A program made the position numbers and the translations under genes. The notes beneath the pieces were generated by a model, which was not told the origin of the DNA, did no database searches, and saw nothing but the letters and a program-made list of their open reading frames with translations. Below are positions 15,002 through 24,808 of a DNA stretch of 64,000 nt, piece by piece (position 1 is the first letter of the stretch; each line of letters opens with the position of its first letter). Origin of the DNA: Nonlabens sp. (GTDB lineage: Bacteria; Bacteroidota; Bacteroidia; Flavobacteriales; Flavobacteriaceae); contig NZ_JAGYKG010000003.1 in assembly GCF_018401815.1 (NCBI RefSeq), positions 186,001 to 250,000 of the forward strand, written 5' to 3'.

Positions 15002-17623
15002 TCAAACCATCCTCTTAGCTGCAATTAAGGCTTCCTCTATTCCAGCAGGATTCTTACCTCCGGCAGTAGCAAAATGACCTTGACCACCTCCGCCGCCTTG
15101 AATGTGCTTTCCTAATTCGCGCACTATTTTGCCTGCATCCAGACCCTTGTCTTCTACGATGTTTTTACTTAAAATAACAGTAAGGGTTGCTTTATCCCCA
15201 TTAGCTGCTCCTATGATTAAGAATAGATTTTTCTGGTCTCTTTCTATATCAAAAGCCAGTTCTTTAACAGATTTTGCGTCCAAATCTGTTTTTGCGGCTA
15301 TAAAGTTAACTCCATTAATGAATTGTGCACTAGCTATTAAATCACTTTTTAGAGTTCCAGCTTTAGCTTTTACTAATTGTTCAATTTCCTTTTTCAAAGA
15401 AGTATTTTCTTCTTGAAGTGCTGCTATAGATTCGGCTGGATTTTTTGTTGGAGTCTTTAAGATGCTTTTGATTTCTTCAAAGCTCTTTGATTGCTCTGCA
15501 AAGAATTCTTTTACCGAGTCGCTAGAAATCGCTTCGATACGTCTTATTCCAGAAGCAACAGCACTTTCACTGGTGATTTTAAAGTGCCAGATGTCTGCGG
15601 TGTTTTTTACGTGAGTACCGCCACAAAGTTCCTGACTTGCGCCAAATTTAATCGTACGCACCACATCGCCATATTTCTCGCCAAACAATCCGATCGCACC
15701 TTCTTCCATAGCTTGGTCATAGGTATTGTTGCGGTTTTCTTCTAAGGGTAATTGTTCTCTAATACGAGCGTTTACAAAATTTTCTATTTCGATCAATTCT
15801 TCTGCACTTACTTTAGAAAAATGGGAAAAATCAAAACGCAAACTAGCACTGCGTACCATGGAGCCCTTTTGCTCGACGTGAGTTCCTAAAACCTTGCGCA
15901 ATGCCTGATGAAGAAGGTGAGTAGCCGTGTGATTGGAGGAAGTTCGTGCGCGCTGATTCGGATCCACAGTAACTTTAAATGGGCCGCTTATTTCCTTAGG
16001 TAAGTTCTTAGTCAAGTGAACCGTTTGGCCGTTTTCTTTTTTGGTATCGATGATGTAAACAGTATCTCCGCTAGTGTTTTCTAAGTATCCCTTATCCCCG
16101 GTCTGTCCTCCACTTTCTCCATAAAAAGGAGTCATATTAAATACTAATTGGTATAACTCACCATCTTTTTTACTGACGACTTTGCGGTATTTGGAAATAC
16201 GTACCTCTGCAGTAAGTCGGTCATATCCTATAAATTCTTGAGTAGCATCTTCTCTTAAAACGGTCCAGTCGCTTGTTTCTGTAACGCTAGCTTCGCGAGA
16301 ACTGTCTTGCTGTTTTTTAAGTGCACTAGCAAAGCCTTTTTCATCCATTTCAAGACCTTGCTCACTTAAAATTAATCGAGTCAGTTCCTTGGGAAAGCCA
16401 TACGTATCATTAAGTTCAAAAGCTTTTTTACCCTCTAAGGTTTTAGAACCTTCATTTTTCATACTTTCAACCATCGCATCTAGCAGTGCCAGACCATTTT
16501 CTAAAGTTCGTAAGAAAGAAGCCTCTTCTTCTTTGATCACATTATGAATCAGATTCTTTTGTGCTTTTAGCTCTGGAAACGCATCTCCCATTTGTTTAGT
16601 AAGTGTGTTGACCAGCTGATAAATGAACGGTTCTTTTTTATTTAGATACGTAAATCCATAACGTATCGCTCTACGCAAGATCATACGGATCACATAACCA
16701 GCGCCATTATTAGAAGGCAACTGACCATCGGTAATGGAGAAAGAGACTGCTCTTACGTGATCTGCAATAACTCTTATTGCGATGTCTTCTTGGACGGTAT
16801 TACCGTAGGCATGTCCTGTTATGGTTTCTATTTCTCTAATTAGAGGTGTAAAAACATCTGTATCGTAGTTGGATTGTACGTTTTGTAAAACCATAGCAAG
16901 GCGTTCAAAGCCCATTCCTGTATCTACGTGTTGTTGGGGCAAGTTTTTTAAAGAACCATTTGCCATACGGTTGTACTGTATAAAGACCAAATTCCAAATT
17001 TCTACTACTTGTGGATGATCTCTATTGACTAGAGAGGCACCAGCTACTTTTGCCTTTTCTTCATTACTTCTTATATCTACATGAATTTCAGAGCAAGGTC
17101 CACAAGGTCCTTGTGCGCCCATTTCCCAGAAATTATCTGCTTTATTACCATTGAGGATGCGGTCCTCGGCAATGAGTTCTTTCCACAAGTCGTAGGCCTC
17201 TGAATCTCGATCTAGGTGTTCACTTTTGTCTCCTTCAAAAATAGTTACATAAAGACAGTCCTTATCAATATTATAAACTTCGGTAAGTAGTTCCCAAGCC
17301 CATGAAATAGCTTCTTTCTTGAAATAATCACCAAAACTCCAGTTCCCCAGCATTTCAAACATAGTATGATGATAGGTATCTACACCTACTTCTTCCAGAT
17401 CGTTGTGTTTACCGCTTACACGCAAACATTTTTGAGAATCGGTAACACGATTATTTTTAGGTTCTGAATTCCCTAAAAAATATTCCTTAAACTGGTTCAT
17501 GCCTGCGTTAGTAAACATTAAGGTGGGATCATTTTTGATCACCATAGGGGCACTAGGAACAATTTGGTGTTTTTTATTTTCAAAAAACTCAAGGAAGGTT
17601 TGGCGTATTTGTTTTGACTTCAT
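15002..17623 (-). CDS. alaS: Alanyl-tRNA synthetase
   Basis: An 873-residue class II synthetase that charges tRNA-Ala. The N-terminal catalytic domain has [20 protein letters not shown] near residues 80-100 and [17 protein letters not shown] near 307-323. The editing domain has [16 protein letters not shown] near 575 and the zinc-related CGGTH near 677. The C-Ala domain ends with [20 protein letters not shown]. Full length for the family. It is divergent from the M23 peptidase gene, a neighbour arrangement that is common in Bacteroidota. Confidence 0.97.
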   Translation of the reverse strand: MKSKQIRQTFLEFFENKKHQIVPSAPMVIKNDPTLMFTNAGMNQFKEYFLGNSEPKNNRVTDSQKCLRVSGKHNDLEEVGVDTYHHTMFEMLGNWSFGDYFKKEAISWAWELLTEVYNIDKDCLYVTIFEGDKSEHLDRDSEAYDLWKELIAEDRILNGNKADNFWEMGAQGPCGPCSEIHVDIRSNEEKAKVAGASLVNRDHPQVVEIWNLVFIQYNRMANGSLKNLPQQHVDTGMGFERLAMVLQNVQSNYDTDVFTPLIREIETITGHAYGNTVQEDIAIRVIADHVRAVSFSITDGQLPSNNGAGYVIRMILRRAIRYGFTYLNKKEPFIYQLVNTLTKQMGDAFPELKAQKNLIHNVIKEEEASFLRTLENGLALLDAMVESMKNEGSKTLEGKKAFELNDTYGFPKELTRLILSEQGLEMDEKGFASALKKQQDSSREASVTETSDWTVLREDATQEFIGYDRLTAEVRISKYRKVVSKKDGELYQLVFNMTPFYGESGGQTGDKGYLENTSGDTVYIIDTKKENGQTVHLTKNLPKEISGPFKVTVDPNQRARTSSNHTATHLLHQALRKVLGTHVEQKGSMVRSASLRFDFSHFSKVSAEELIEIENFVNARIREQLPLEENRNNTYDQAMEEGAIGLFGEKYGDVVRTIKFGASQELCGGTHVKNTADIWHFKITSESAVASGIRRIEAISSDSVKEFFAEQSKSFEEIKSILKTPTKNPAESIAALQEENTSLKKEIEQLVKAKAGTLKSDLIASAQFINGVNFIAAKTDLDAKSVKELAFDIERDQKNLFLIIGAANGDKATLTVILSKNIVEDKGLDAGKIVRELGKHIQGGGGGQGHFATAGGKNPAGIEEALIAAKRMV

Positions 17624-17693
17624 TCTTGCTGTAATAGCGGTTAATTCAATTTTATTATTTTTGCACTAGATAAGTAAAACGTTTAGAAATTTA

Positions 17694-17706
17694 CTTTCGC
17701 GAAAGC
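17694..17706. repeat. CTTTCGCGAAAG palindrome core, copy 5
   Basis: Intergenic copy between the divergent alaS and M23 genes; the left flanking base is A rather than G. Confidence 0.85.
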
Positions 17707-17776
17707 GAATTAACATTAACTTTATTCTACTTATTTTTAACTCCTAACAATCTACAAAAATAGCATAATAAAACGT

Positions 17777-18757
17777 ATGTCAAAGGTCAAGTATTACTAC
17801 GATTCTGAAACTCTTTCTTACCGAAAAGTAGAGACCAAAAAAAAGAAGCTCTTTTTTAGAAGCTTATTGTTTTTGTCATTGAGTTTTTGTTTTGGATTAG
17901 TGTGTTTCTTCTTTGCAGACCTGTTTCTCGTATCTCCACAATTAAAGAAATCTCGCAATAAAGTGGAGTATTTAGAATTACAACTCGATCAAATGCAAGA
18001 AGATATCACTCAATTATCTTCTGTAATTGAAAACATTGAAGATCGAGACAACAACATTTATCGCATATATTTTGATGCCAATCCTATCCCAACAGAGCAA
18101 CGTCAAGCAGGTTTTGGAGGGGTAAATCGTTATAAAGAGTACGAAGGAGGTTATAGCGCCAAAAAGATAATAGACCTTAAAATTGCGATCGATAAATTAA
18201 AAAAAAGAACGGCTATACAATCTACATCTCTTGACGAAATAGCCAGCCTTGCCGAAGACAAAGAGAAACTGCTTACTTCTATACCTGCCATACAGCCAGT
18301 GCGTAATCAGGATCTAACACGTATGGCAAGCGGTTATGGGTACCGAACAGATCCTTTTAACAAAACCAGAAAATTTCATTACGGTATGGATTTTACTGCA
18401 CCTCGTGGCACACCGGTTTTTGCAACAGGTGATGGCATTATTGTCAGAGCCGATGCTAATAGCTCCGGTTACGGAAACCACATTAGAATAGATCACGGTT
18501 TTGGTTACTTATCGCTTTATGCGCATTTAAGATCAAATAAACCTTTTAATGTGCGTCAAGGACAAAGGGTAAAGCGTGGAGATATCATTGGTTATGTCGG
18601 TAGTACAGGAAGGTCTCAAGCACCACATTTACACTATGAAGTGTTTAAAGATAATGATCGCATCAACCCTATTAATTTCTATTATGGTAATTTAACACCT
18701 CAAGAGTTTAATGAGCTATTAAAGAAATCCCAACAAGAAAATATTTCTTTAGATTAA
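17777..18757 (+). CDS. M23 family metallopeptidase (LytM type)
   Basis: A 326-residue protein with a membrane segment at about 28-48, a coiled coil (about 54-80) and a C-terminal LytM domain. Zinc ligands are visible: H201 and D205 in HYGMDF and H286 in HLHYEV, with H284 as the second catalytic His. Family members cleave peptidoglycan cross-links or activate amidases during division. The membrane anchor plus coiled coil matches the flavobacterial M23 proteins encoded next to alaS and a MerR regulator. Confidence 0.9.
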   Translation: MSKVKYYYDSETLSYRKVETKKKKLFFRSLLFLSLSFCFGLVCFFFADLFLVSPQLKKSRNKVEYLELQLDQMQEDITQLSSVIENIEDRDNNIYRIYFDANPIPTEQRQAGFGGVNRYKEYEGGYSAKKIIDLKIAIDKLKKRTAIQSTSLDEIASLAEDKEKLLTSIPAIQPVRNQDLTRMASGYGYRTDPFNKTRKFHYGMDFTAPRGTPVFATGDGIIVRADANSSGYGNHIRIDHGFGYLSLYAHLRSNKPFNVRQGQRVKRGDIIGYVGSTGRSQAPHLHYEVFKDNDRINPINFYYGNLTPQEFNELLKKSQQENISLD

Positions 18758-18790
18758 TTTTTAAGCAACTAGTAACTCACTTTGTCAATT

Positions 18791-19117
18791 ATGCATATAG
18801 AACTTCCAGAAAAACTATACTACTCCATGGGAGAAGTAACCAAAGCATTTCAAGTAAATGCCTCTTTGGTTCGTTTTTGGGAAAAAGAATTTGAGGTCCT
18901 GCAGCCGAAGAAGAATTCACGTGGTAACCGCAAGTTTTCTAAAGATGATATAGCAAATCTTAAAACCATTTATCATTTGGTGAAAGAAAAAGGATTTACC
19001 TTAGACGGTGCACAGGAGTATATGAAAAATCACAAAAGCGAGCTCCATACTTTTGATATCATTAGTAAGTTAGAACATGTAAAGGCAGAGTTGCTTAAAA
19101 TTAAAGCGCAATTATAA
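18791..19117 (+). CDS. MerR family transcriptional regulator
   Basis: A 108-residue protein with an N-terminal MerR winged helix (YSMGEVTKAFQVNASLVRFWEKEF near 11-34; SRGNRKFSKDDI near 43-54) and a short C-terminal helix. It is shorter than effector-binding MerR proteins and lacks metal-binding Cys, so it is of the small MerR-like type found beside M23 peptidases in Bacteroidota. I chose the ATG at 18791 over a TTG at 18782. It is 33 bases after the peptidase gene and probably shares its transcript. Confidence 0.85.
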   Translation: MHIELPEKLYYSMGEVTKAFQVNASLVRFWEKEFEVLQPKKNSRGNRKFSKDDIANLKTIYHLVKEKGFTLDGAQEYMKNHKSELHTFDIISKLEHVKAELLKIKAQL

Positions 19118-19164
19118 TTTTTCCTTACTCCAAATTACCGCTAATAGCTTATTTATTAAAGTGT

Positions 19165-19172
19165 TAGATTTG
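19165..19172 (+). promoter_or_regulatory. TAnnTTTG promoter element of the polysaccharide genes
   Basis: TAGATTTG lies 39 bases before the start of the O-antigen-ligase-like gene. Confidence 0.45.
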
Positions 19173-19210
19173 CTTTTATAAAAATGACCTATTAAATTCT
19201 TTACCCATAA

Positions 19211-20587
19211 ATGATCAAGTTTGAAAAACTGCCTTATTCTATACTAATTGCTGGACATATTGTGATCACTATTATTATGATCGCACTTCCATTATTAGTT
19301 AAGGTATTTTTTTATGCGGCTGTTATATATTTTATCCTAAGACTTTTTATTAGCGCTGACAAAAATCAAGAAGTGATTTTAGCTTGTGCTTATATTACGT
19401 GTTTGGAGGTGTTTTTAAAAATGAATGGCGGATTGTTATTTTACGAGATGATTAAGTATATGGTGATTGCCTTCATGCTTGCTGGTATTATTTTAAGAGG
19501 CTTTTCTCTCAAGTCGATACCTTTTGTATTTTATTTACTTTTATTAGTCCCAAGTATCGTTATAGCTTCTCAGAACATTCCTATTTCCGAATCACTAAGG
19601 AAGGCGGTAGCCTTTAATTTAAGCGGTCCTGTGACATTAGGAGTGGTAGCCATTTATTGTTTTCAGCGCAAGATCACTATCACACGACTGGATGAAATTT
19701 TAAAATTATGTGTAGGCCCTATCGTCATGCTTGCATTTTATCTATTTGTAGTTACACCAGATATTAGAGATGTGGTGACAAATACGGCCTCTAACTTTGC
19801 AGCTTCTGGTGGATATGGACCTAATCAAGTAGCAACCGCTTTAGGAATAGGCATGTTTATTTGTTTTATTCGTTTTTTGCGCATTAAAAATTTATGGACC
19901 AATGTACTGGACATTATCTTGTTTTTAGGAATGACCTACAGGGGATGGATCACTTTTTCTCGTGGAGGGGTAGTGACGGCTTTTTTGATGATAGCAGCTG
20001 TTATAGTTACGTTGTTTTTCTTAAAAAGGTCTGAGTTCAGGTTTTCTTTTTTACCTAAATTAGGAATTATTGCTTTAGGGTTAATGTTGGCTTGGGGATA
20101 TACCTCTCTTGTAACTAGTGGTTTAATCGATAAAAGATATGCCAACGAGGATGCTGCTGGTCGTGCAAAAGAAGATCTTTCTACAGGTCGAGCTGAACTT
20201 ATTTCTATCGAATTAGAAGCTTTTCTTGAAAACCCTATAGGAGGAATAGGTGCAGGTCAAGTAAAACATTATCGCGCAAAAAAAGACGGTATAGTCGCTG
20301 CTTCTCATAATGAGACAAGTAGATTGCTTTCTGAACATGGAAGTATTGGAATTCTTTCATTACTCGTACTTCTATTTACACCACTTATTTTCAGGCTTAC
20401 TCACAAAGGCAACGTGTATTTCTATGCTTTTTTAATTTTCTGGATCGCTACTATAAATCACAGCGCCATGCGCATAGCAGCACCTGCCTTCTTTTACGGA
20501 TTAGCATTGCTTTATGTGGTCAAGCCCAAGGTAAAGACGAAAGGTGTTCCAATTGAAAAAATACCAGATGTTATTGTTGCTTCATGA
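19211..20587 (+). CDS. O-antigen ligase/polymerase-like membrane protein (Wzy_C)
   Basis: A 458-residue polytopic membrane protein with about ten to twelve hydrophobic segments. The Wzy_C region is recognised by SRGGVVTAFLMIAAV near 253-267 and by the periplasmic loop after the RAELISIELEAFLENP segment, with GAGQV and the conserved SHNE near 378. Such proteins transfer or polymerise lipid-linked oligosaccharides at the outer face of the inner membrane. The stop overlaps the start of the glycosyltransferase gene by four bases (ATGA), so the two are coupled. The exact glycan (capsule, exopolysaccharide or LPS) cannot be read from the sequence. Confidence 0.82.
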   Translation: MIKFEKLPYSILIAGHIVITIIMIALPLLVKVFFYAAVIYFILRLFISADKNQEVILACAYITCLEVFLKMNGGLLFYEMIKYMVIAFMLAGIILRGFSLKSIPFVFYLLLLVPSIVIASQNIPISESLRKAVAFNLSGPVTLGVVAIYCFQRKITITRLDEILKLCVGPIVMLAFYLFVVTPDIRDVVTNTASNFAASGGYGPNQVATALGIGMFICFIRFLRIKNLWTNVLDIILFLGMTYRGWITFSRGGVVTAFLMIAAVIVTLFFLKRSEFRFSFLPKLGIIALGLMLAWGYTSLVTSGLIDKRYANEDAAGRAKEDLSTGRAELISIELEAFLENPIGGIGAGQVKHYRAKKDGIVAASHNETSRLLSEHGSIGILSLLVLLFTPLIFRLTHKGNVYFYAFLIFWIATINHSAMRIAAPAFFYGLALLYVVKPKVKTKGVPIEKIPDVIVAS

Positions 20588-21597
20588 AGAAGATACTTTA
20601 CATAGGTAATCAACTGGCTCAAAAAGGGAAGACGGCAAGCAGCATAGATACGCTAGGACCTTTATTGGAAAAAGAAGGCTATCAATTGCGTTATGCTTCT
20701 TCTATTTCAAACGTCAGTGTGCGTATGTTAGCTATGATGCACTCGACTTTTAGGAGCAGAAAATGGGCAGAGGTTGTTTTGATAGACACTTATAGCACTA
20801 AAAACTTTTGGTTTGCCATTGTAATTTCTCAGCTCTGTAAATTTCTTAATTTGAAGTACATTCCTATTCTGCACGGAGGAAATTTACCGGCTCGATTAGA
20901 TCAAAACCCAAAGGTTATGGGCATTTTTCTCCATAACGCCCATGCTGTTGTAAGTCCTAGTGATTATTTAGGTACCGCTTTCGCGAAAGCGGGCTACCAC
21001 AATATCACTATAATCAATAACTTTATTGAGATAGAAAACTATCCCTTTCAACAACGATCGATCTTAGAACCGAAACTTCTTTGGGTGCGATCATTTGCCG
21101 AGATTTACCATCCGCAAATGGCGGTTCGTGTTCTTCACTTACTTAAGGAGGAATATCCTAAAGCCAGTCTGACCATGGTGGGTCCAGAAAAAGATGGGGC
21201 ATTACAGAGCAGTAAGTTATTGGCTCAAAAATTACAAGTAGAAGTGCATTTTACCGGGTTGCTTTCTAAAAAGCAGTGGATAGAAATAAGTAAAGATCAT
21301 TCTATTTTTATCAATACTACCCACTTTGATAACCTTCCTGTAAGTTTAATCGAAGCAATGGCATTGGGTTTGCCTGTGGTGTCTACGGACGTCGGGGGTA
21401 TCTCCTACTTAATACAACATAAGGTTCATGGCAAGTTGGTTCCAGACGGCGATGTAAGAGCTATGGTAGAAAATATTCAAGATTTAATGCGACATCCTAA
21501 AGATGTTTTTACTATTATTACACACGCGAGAGAAAGATCCCTAAACTATTCTTGGAAAGAAGTAAGCCAGCAATGGAACGCCTTACTTGCTTTGTAG
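20584..21597 (+). CDS. Glycosyltransferase family 4 protein
   Basis: A 337-residue GT-B glycosyltransferase. The N-terminal domain starts with IGNQLAQKGKTASSID, and the C-terminal domain has the GT1/GT4 motifs HSIFINTTHFDNLPVSLIEAM near 239-259 and LPVVSTDVGGI near 263-273, including the ExMAxGxPVV pattern that binds the donor nucleotide sugar. Soluble or peripheral. It is coupled to the ligase-like gene before it and is followed after 33 bases or more by a polyprenyl phosphotransferase. The palindrome at 20977-20990 encodes AFAKA near residue 133. Confidence 0.9.
   Translation: MKKILYIGNQLAQKGKTASSIDTLGPLLEKEGYQLRYASSISNVSVRMLAMMHSTFRSRKWAEVVLIDTYSTKNFWFAIVISQLCKFLNLKYIPILHGGNLPARLDQNPKVMGIFLHNAHAVVSPSDYLGTAFAKAGYHNITIINNFIEIENYPFQQRSILEPKLLWVRSFAEIYHPQMAVRVLHLLKEEYPKASLTMVGPEKDGALQSSKLLAQKLQVEVHFTGLLSKKQWIEISKDHSIFINTTHFDNLPVSLIEAMALGLPVVSTDVGGISYLIQHKVHGKLVPDGDVRAMVENIQDLMRHPKDVFTIITHARERSLNYSWKEVSQQWNALLAL
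20977..20990. repeat. GCTTTCGCGAAAGC palindrome, copy 6
   Basis: Perfect copy inside the GT4 gene; extends to the 16-bp form at 20976-20991. Confidence 0.9.
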
Positions 21598-21654
21598 CTT
21601 ATTGTTTATATCTTTTAAAGCCTAATTATAGTGATAGCTCCTATACCTTTTGAA

Positions 21655-23016
21655 ATGTCTGAGCGCAAAATTTTACTGCGTATTATTGATGTAGTTGTGG
21701 TTATTGTTGCGTTACATCTGCTAGGTGTACTATTTCAATTTAATTATTTTATTATCAAAGAGGAACAATGGATTTGGTCTGTTGTACTCGCTGTTTATTT
21801 ATTGTTTTTTGCAACTGTTTTTGAAATGTACAATTTGCAAAGAGCAAGTCACCTTATAGGGACTATGAGAAGTGTGGTGACTGTGGCTTCTATCACTTCA
21901 TTCATTTATTTATTGACGCCATTTTTCACCCCAGAATTACCAGAAAATCGAATTCAGATTTTATACTTTTATATGGCGGTGACCATCCCGTTATTAGTTT
22001 GGAGATCTGTTTACATCAATTTTTTTGTAAGTTCTAAATTTAATAAAAACATTATACTCATTGCAGATGCTACTGACGCGGCTATAATTGCACAATCGTT
22101 GCAAGATGTTGATCCTAATTATAAAATAAGAGGTTTTATAAATACAAGTCCAGAATTTGTATCAGGTCATTTTGTGGGGTTAACAGTCATAGGGATCAAA
22201 GCGGCACATGATTTAATAGAAAACAAATCAGTTACGGAAGTTGTAGTAGCTAGTGGTGAAATTGAAGGCATTACTTCTAATTTATACCGATGGCTTCTTG
22301 AGCTGGTAGAAAATGGATATTCAGTAAGGGAGTATAGTCAAGTGTACGAAGAAATGACCGACCGTGTTCCAGAGCAATATTTAGGCAAGGATTTCTATAA
22401 GTACTTTCCTTTTGCTAGAAATAATCAGAACAGACTTTATTTAGTGTACCATAGGGTATTTGATATTATAGCTTCTTTAGGCGGTTTAATCATATTGGGA
22501 TTGATTATCCCTTTTGTTGTCATAGGAAACTTATTTGGTAATCGGGGTCCCTTATTTTATGTTCAAGAGCGATTAGGTATCAATAGAAAAGCATTCAACA
22601 TAGTTAAATTTAGAACTATGGAACGAGATGCGGAGAAATCTGGAGCTCAATTTGCCATTCAGGATGATGTTAGAATAACAAAATTTGGTAAGTTGTTAAG
22701 AGCAACTCGGATAGATGAAATTCCCCAATTTTGGAACATTTTAAAAGGAGAAATGAGCATGATCGGTCCAAGGCCAGAACGTCAGGTTTTTGTAGATCAG
22801 CTTTCTGAAAAGATTTCATTTTATGAAGCACGTCATTTGGTAAAGCCTGGTTTAACCGGTTGGGCACAAGTAAAAACAAAATATGGTGTTACCGATGCAG
22901 ATCATATGAGAAAACTTCAGTACGATTTATATTATATCAAAAAGCGCAGCATCTTTTTAGATATCAGAATCATTGTAAAAACCTTGAGTACGATTCTCTT
23001 TTTTAAAGGGCAGTAA
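21655..23016 (+). CDS. Polyprenyl glycosylphosphotransferase (WcaJ/PssY type)
   Basis: About 453 residues with four N-terminal membrane segments, a Rossmann-like central region (CoA-binding-like) and a C-terminal bacterial sugar transferase domain: RGPLFYVQERLGINRKAF, VKFRTME, RATRIDEIPQFWNILKGEMS and MIGPRPE. These enzymes load the first sugar phosphate onto undecaprenyl phosphate and so start a glycan repeat unit. A GTG at 21631 would add eight residues; I prefer the ATG at 21655 but cannot exclude the longer form. It closes the three-gene polysaccharide group. Confidence 0.9.
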   Translation: MSERKILLRIIDVVVVIVALHLLGVLFQFNYFIIKEEQWIWSVVLAVYLLFFATVFEMYNLQRASHLIGTMRSVVTVASITSFIYLLTPFFTPELPENRIQILYFYMAVTIPLLVWRSVYINFFVSSKFNKNIILIADATDAAIIAQSLQDVDPNYKIRGFINTSPEFVSGHFVGLTVIGIKAAHDLIENKSVTEVVVASGEIEGITSNLYRWLLELVENGYSVREYSQVYEEMTDRVPEQYLGKDFYKYFPFARNNQNRLYLVYHRVFDIIASLGGLIILGLIIPFVVIGNLFGNRGPLFYVQERLGINRKAFNIVKFRTMERDAEKSGAQFAIQDDVRITKFGKLLRATRIDEIPQFWNILKGEMSMIGPRPERQVFVDQLSEKISFYEARHLVKPGLTGWAQVKTKYGVTDADHMRKLQYDLYYIKKRSIFLDIRIIVKTLSTILFFKGQ

Positions 23017-23065
23017 AGTCAGTATTAGGTTAACAGTCCCAGTTTTCAGAAAATAGAGGAAAGAT

Positions 23066-23088
23066 AGTATTTAGCTTTGCTAAATACT
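23066..23088. terminator. Perfect hairpin between convergent genes
   Basis: Nine-base arms AGTATTTAG and CTAAATACT around a CTTTG loop. There is no T run on either strand, so it may be a weak bidirectional terminator or another stem-loop. Confidence 0.35.
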
Positions 23089-23114
23089 GCCAACTGCGAC
23101 TGCCAACTACCTTC

Positions 23115-24740
23115 TTATTTCCGTTTCAATTTGCCCCGCCTAAAAACACTGAAAAGAAGTACCAATAAGCACATAAGGCTTGCTACCCTTGCTATATAAT
23201 CCCCATGTGTGGAGTAAAAAGTGACTTGAGTCTTTGGGTATACAGTTCCTTTTATGACCCCTTCTGTATTGTATTCTAAGGAATCTAAGATGTTCCCTTG
23301 GTCATCGATAATTGCGCTTATTCCAGTATTGGCACTACGAGCAATCCACCTTCTATTTTCAATAGCTCTAAGTTTGGCAATGCTTAAATGTTGTTGATGA
23401 CCTTGGGTATTTCCCCACCAGGCGTCATTAGTAATGATTGCTAGAAATTGTGCTCCGTTTTTTACATAATCTGTGACATACGCTCCATAAACGGACTCAT
23501 AGCAAATAATAGGAGCCACTTTAACTTGATTTTTAATTTGAAAAACGGAACGTTCTTTTTGAGTCGTTTTAGTAGCTACTGTTCCACCTAAATCAAGCAT
23601 TGCATCCCCTAAAATAGGCTGAAGAATATTTTTATATGGAAAATTCTCAACGCCTACAACTAATTTAGATTTGTGATACACTTGTAAGGAATCAGTAGCA
23701 GTAAAAAAAATAGCGCTGTTATAATCATTGTAAAGTGTCCTACCGTCTCGAGCAACATTAGTTTGGGAGGTAATTCTAGTGGTATCTGTAAAAATTTCTG
23801 CAATAGAAATACCACCTAAATAATACAGGTCAGGATAATCATAAAGTGCTGCTCTCATCTGATTTACAGAACGATCATATTCTAATTGTTCAAGTTGAGA
23901 TAGCCTTACATTATCGGCAAAAACTGTTTCTGGGGTGATAATAAGATCTGTAAAGCGATCCATTTTGGGTTGTACCAATCTCATAATGAGCTTTACGATG
24001 CTGTCATTTGTGGTATCATATTTCTGATGATAAGGATCGATGTTGGGCTGCACAATAATTACTTCAGTGCCACCACCTTTTGGCAAGGATGGTAGTTCAA
24101 AAACTACTATTTGTGAAATACTAATAGGGATAATGATCAAACTAAGAAGTACCGCAACTCTTTTAATGATGAACTTGCGTTTAGAAATAGGTGCGCTTTC
24201 GCGAAAGCCTAACACACTTAAAAAAACAAAAATATTGACTAGCCAGATCCATAAAGAACCACCAAAGGCACCTGTATACTCATACCATTGGATCCAAGAA
24301 GTCGACTCGCTAAATCCATTGCCTAAATTGAGCCATGGCCATGAAAAATCCCATTTCAAATGCATGTATTCAAAACTGATCCACAAACAAGCTAAAAAAG
24401 TTAAAGCAGCTCCTTGCGTAGCTCTGCGAGCCAATAAATGATATCCCAAAAATACCAAACTCATTAAGGCAGCATTTACTAATACGGCAAACCACATACC
24501 AAAAGGGGTTGAAAAATACAACCAGTAAGTGGTGGCGATATTCCATATAAAAAAGGTCAGATAGGAGTGAAGGAATACGTGTCCTGCTTTACGTTTGGCA
24601 GAAGAACTTCTAATGCGTTTTTCAGAGAGAAGTAAGGGGACAAAAGCGATGAGTAATAGACCAGCAAAGCCATAAGTAGGCCAGCCCAACCACAATAGCG
24701 TTCCTGATAATAAGGCGAGTAAAATACTGATGAATTTCAT
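23115..24740 (-). CDS. lnt: Apolipoprotein N-acyltransferase
   Basis: A 541-residue inner-membrane enzyme that adds the third acyl chain to lipoproteins. About six hydrophobic segments in the first 200 residues are followed by a carbon-nitrogen hydrolase domain. The catalytic triad can be placed in TPETVF (Glu), HKSKLVVGVENFP (Lys) and ICYESVYG (Cys). Another membrane segment closes the protein, as in other Lnt proteins. The product would serve the several lipoproteins encoded in this window. It is 68 bases downstream of the PorV-like gene on the same strand. Palindrome at 24195-24208 encodes FRES. Confidence 0.93.
   Translation of the reverse strand: MKFISILLALLSGTLLWLGWPTYGFAGLLLIAFVPLLLSEKRIRSSSAKRKAGHVFLHSYLTFFIWNIATTYWLYFSTPFGMWFAVLVNAALMSLVFLGYHLLARRATQGAALTFLACLWISFEYMHLKWDFSWPWLNLGNGFSESTSWIQWYEYTGAFGGSLWIWLVNIFVFLSVLGFRESAPISKRKFIIKRVAVLLSLIIIPISISQIVVFELPSLPKGGGTEVIIVQPNIDPYHQKYDTTNDSIVKLIMRLVQPKMDRFTDLIITPETVFADNVRLSQLEQLEYDRSVNQMRAALYDYPDLYYLGGISIAEIFTDTTRITSQTNVARDGRTLYNDYNSAIFFTATDSLQVYHKSKLVVGVENFPYKNILQPILGDAMLDLGGTVATKTTQKERSVFQIKNQVKVAPIICYESVYGAYVTDYVKNGAQFLAIITNDAWWGNTQGHQQHLSIAKLRAIENRRWIARSANTGISAIIDDQGNILDSLEYNTEGVIKGTVYPKTQVTFYSTHGDYIARVASLMCLLVLLFSVFRRGKLKRK
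24195..24208. repeat. GCTTTCGCGAAAGC palindrome, copy 7
   Basis: Perfect copy inside lnt. Confidence 0.9.
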
Positions 24741-24808
24741 GTAGAAGTAATGAGGTGCTAATTTAAGATCTTTGTGGTCAATTATAAATTTAGGGTTCTG
24801 AAATGATG

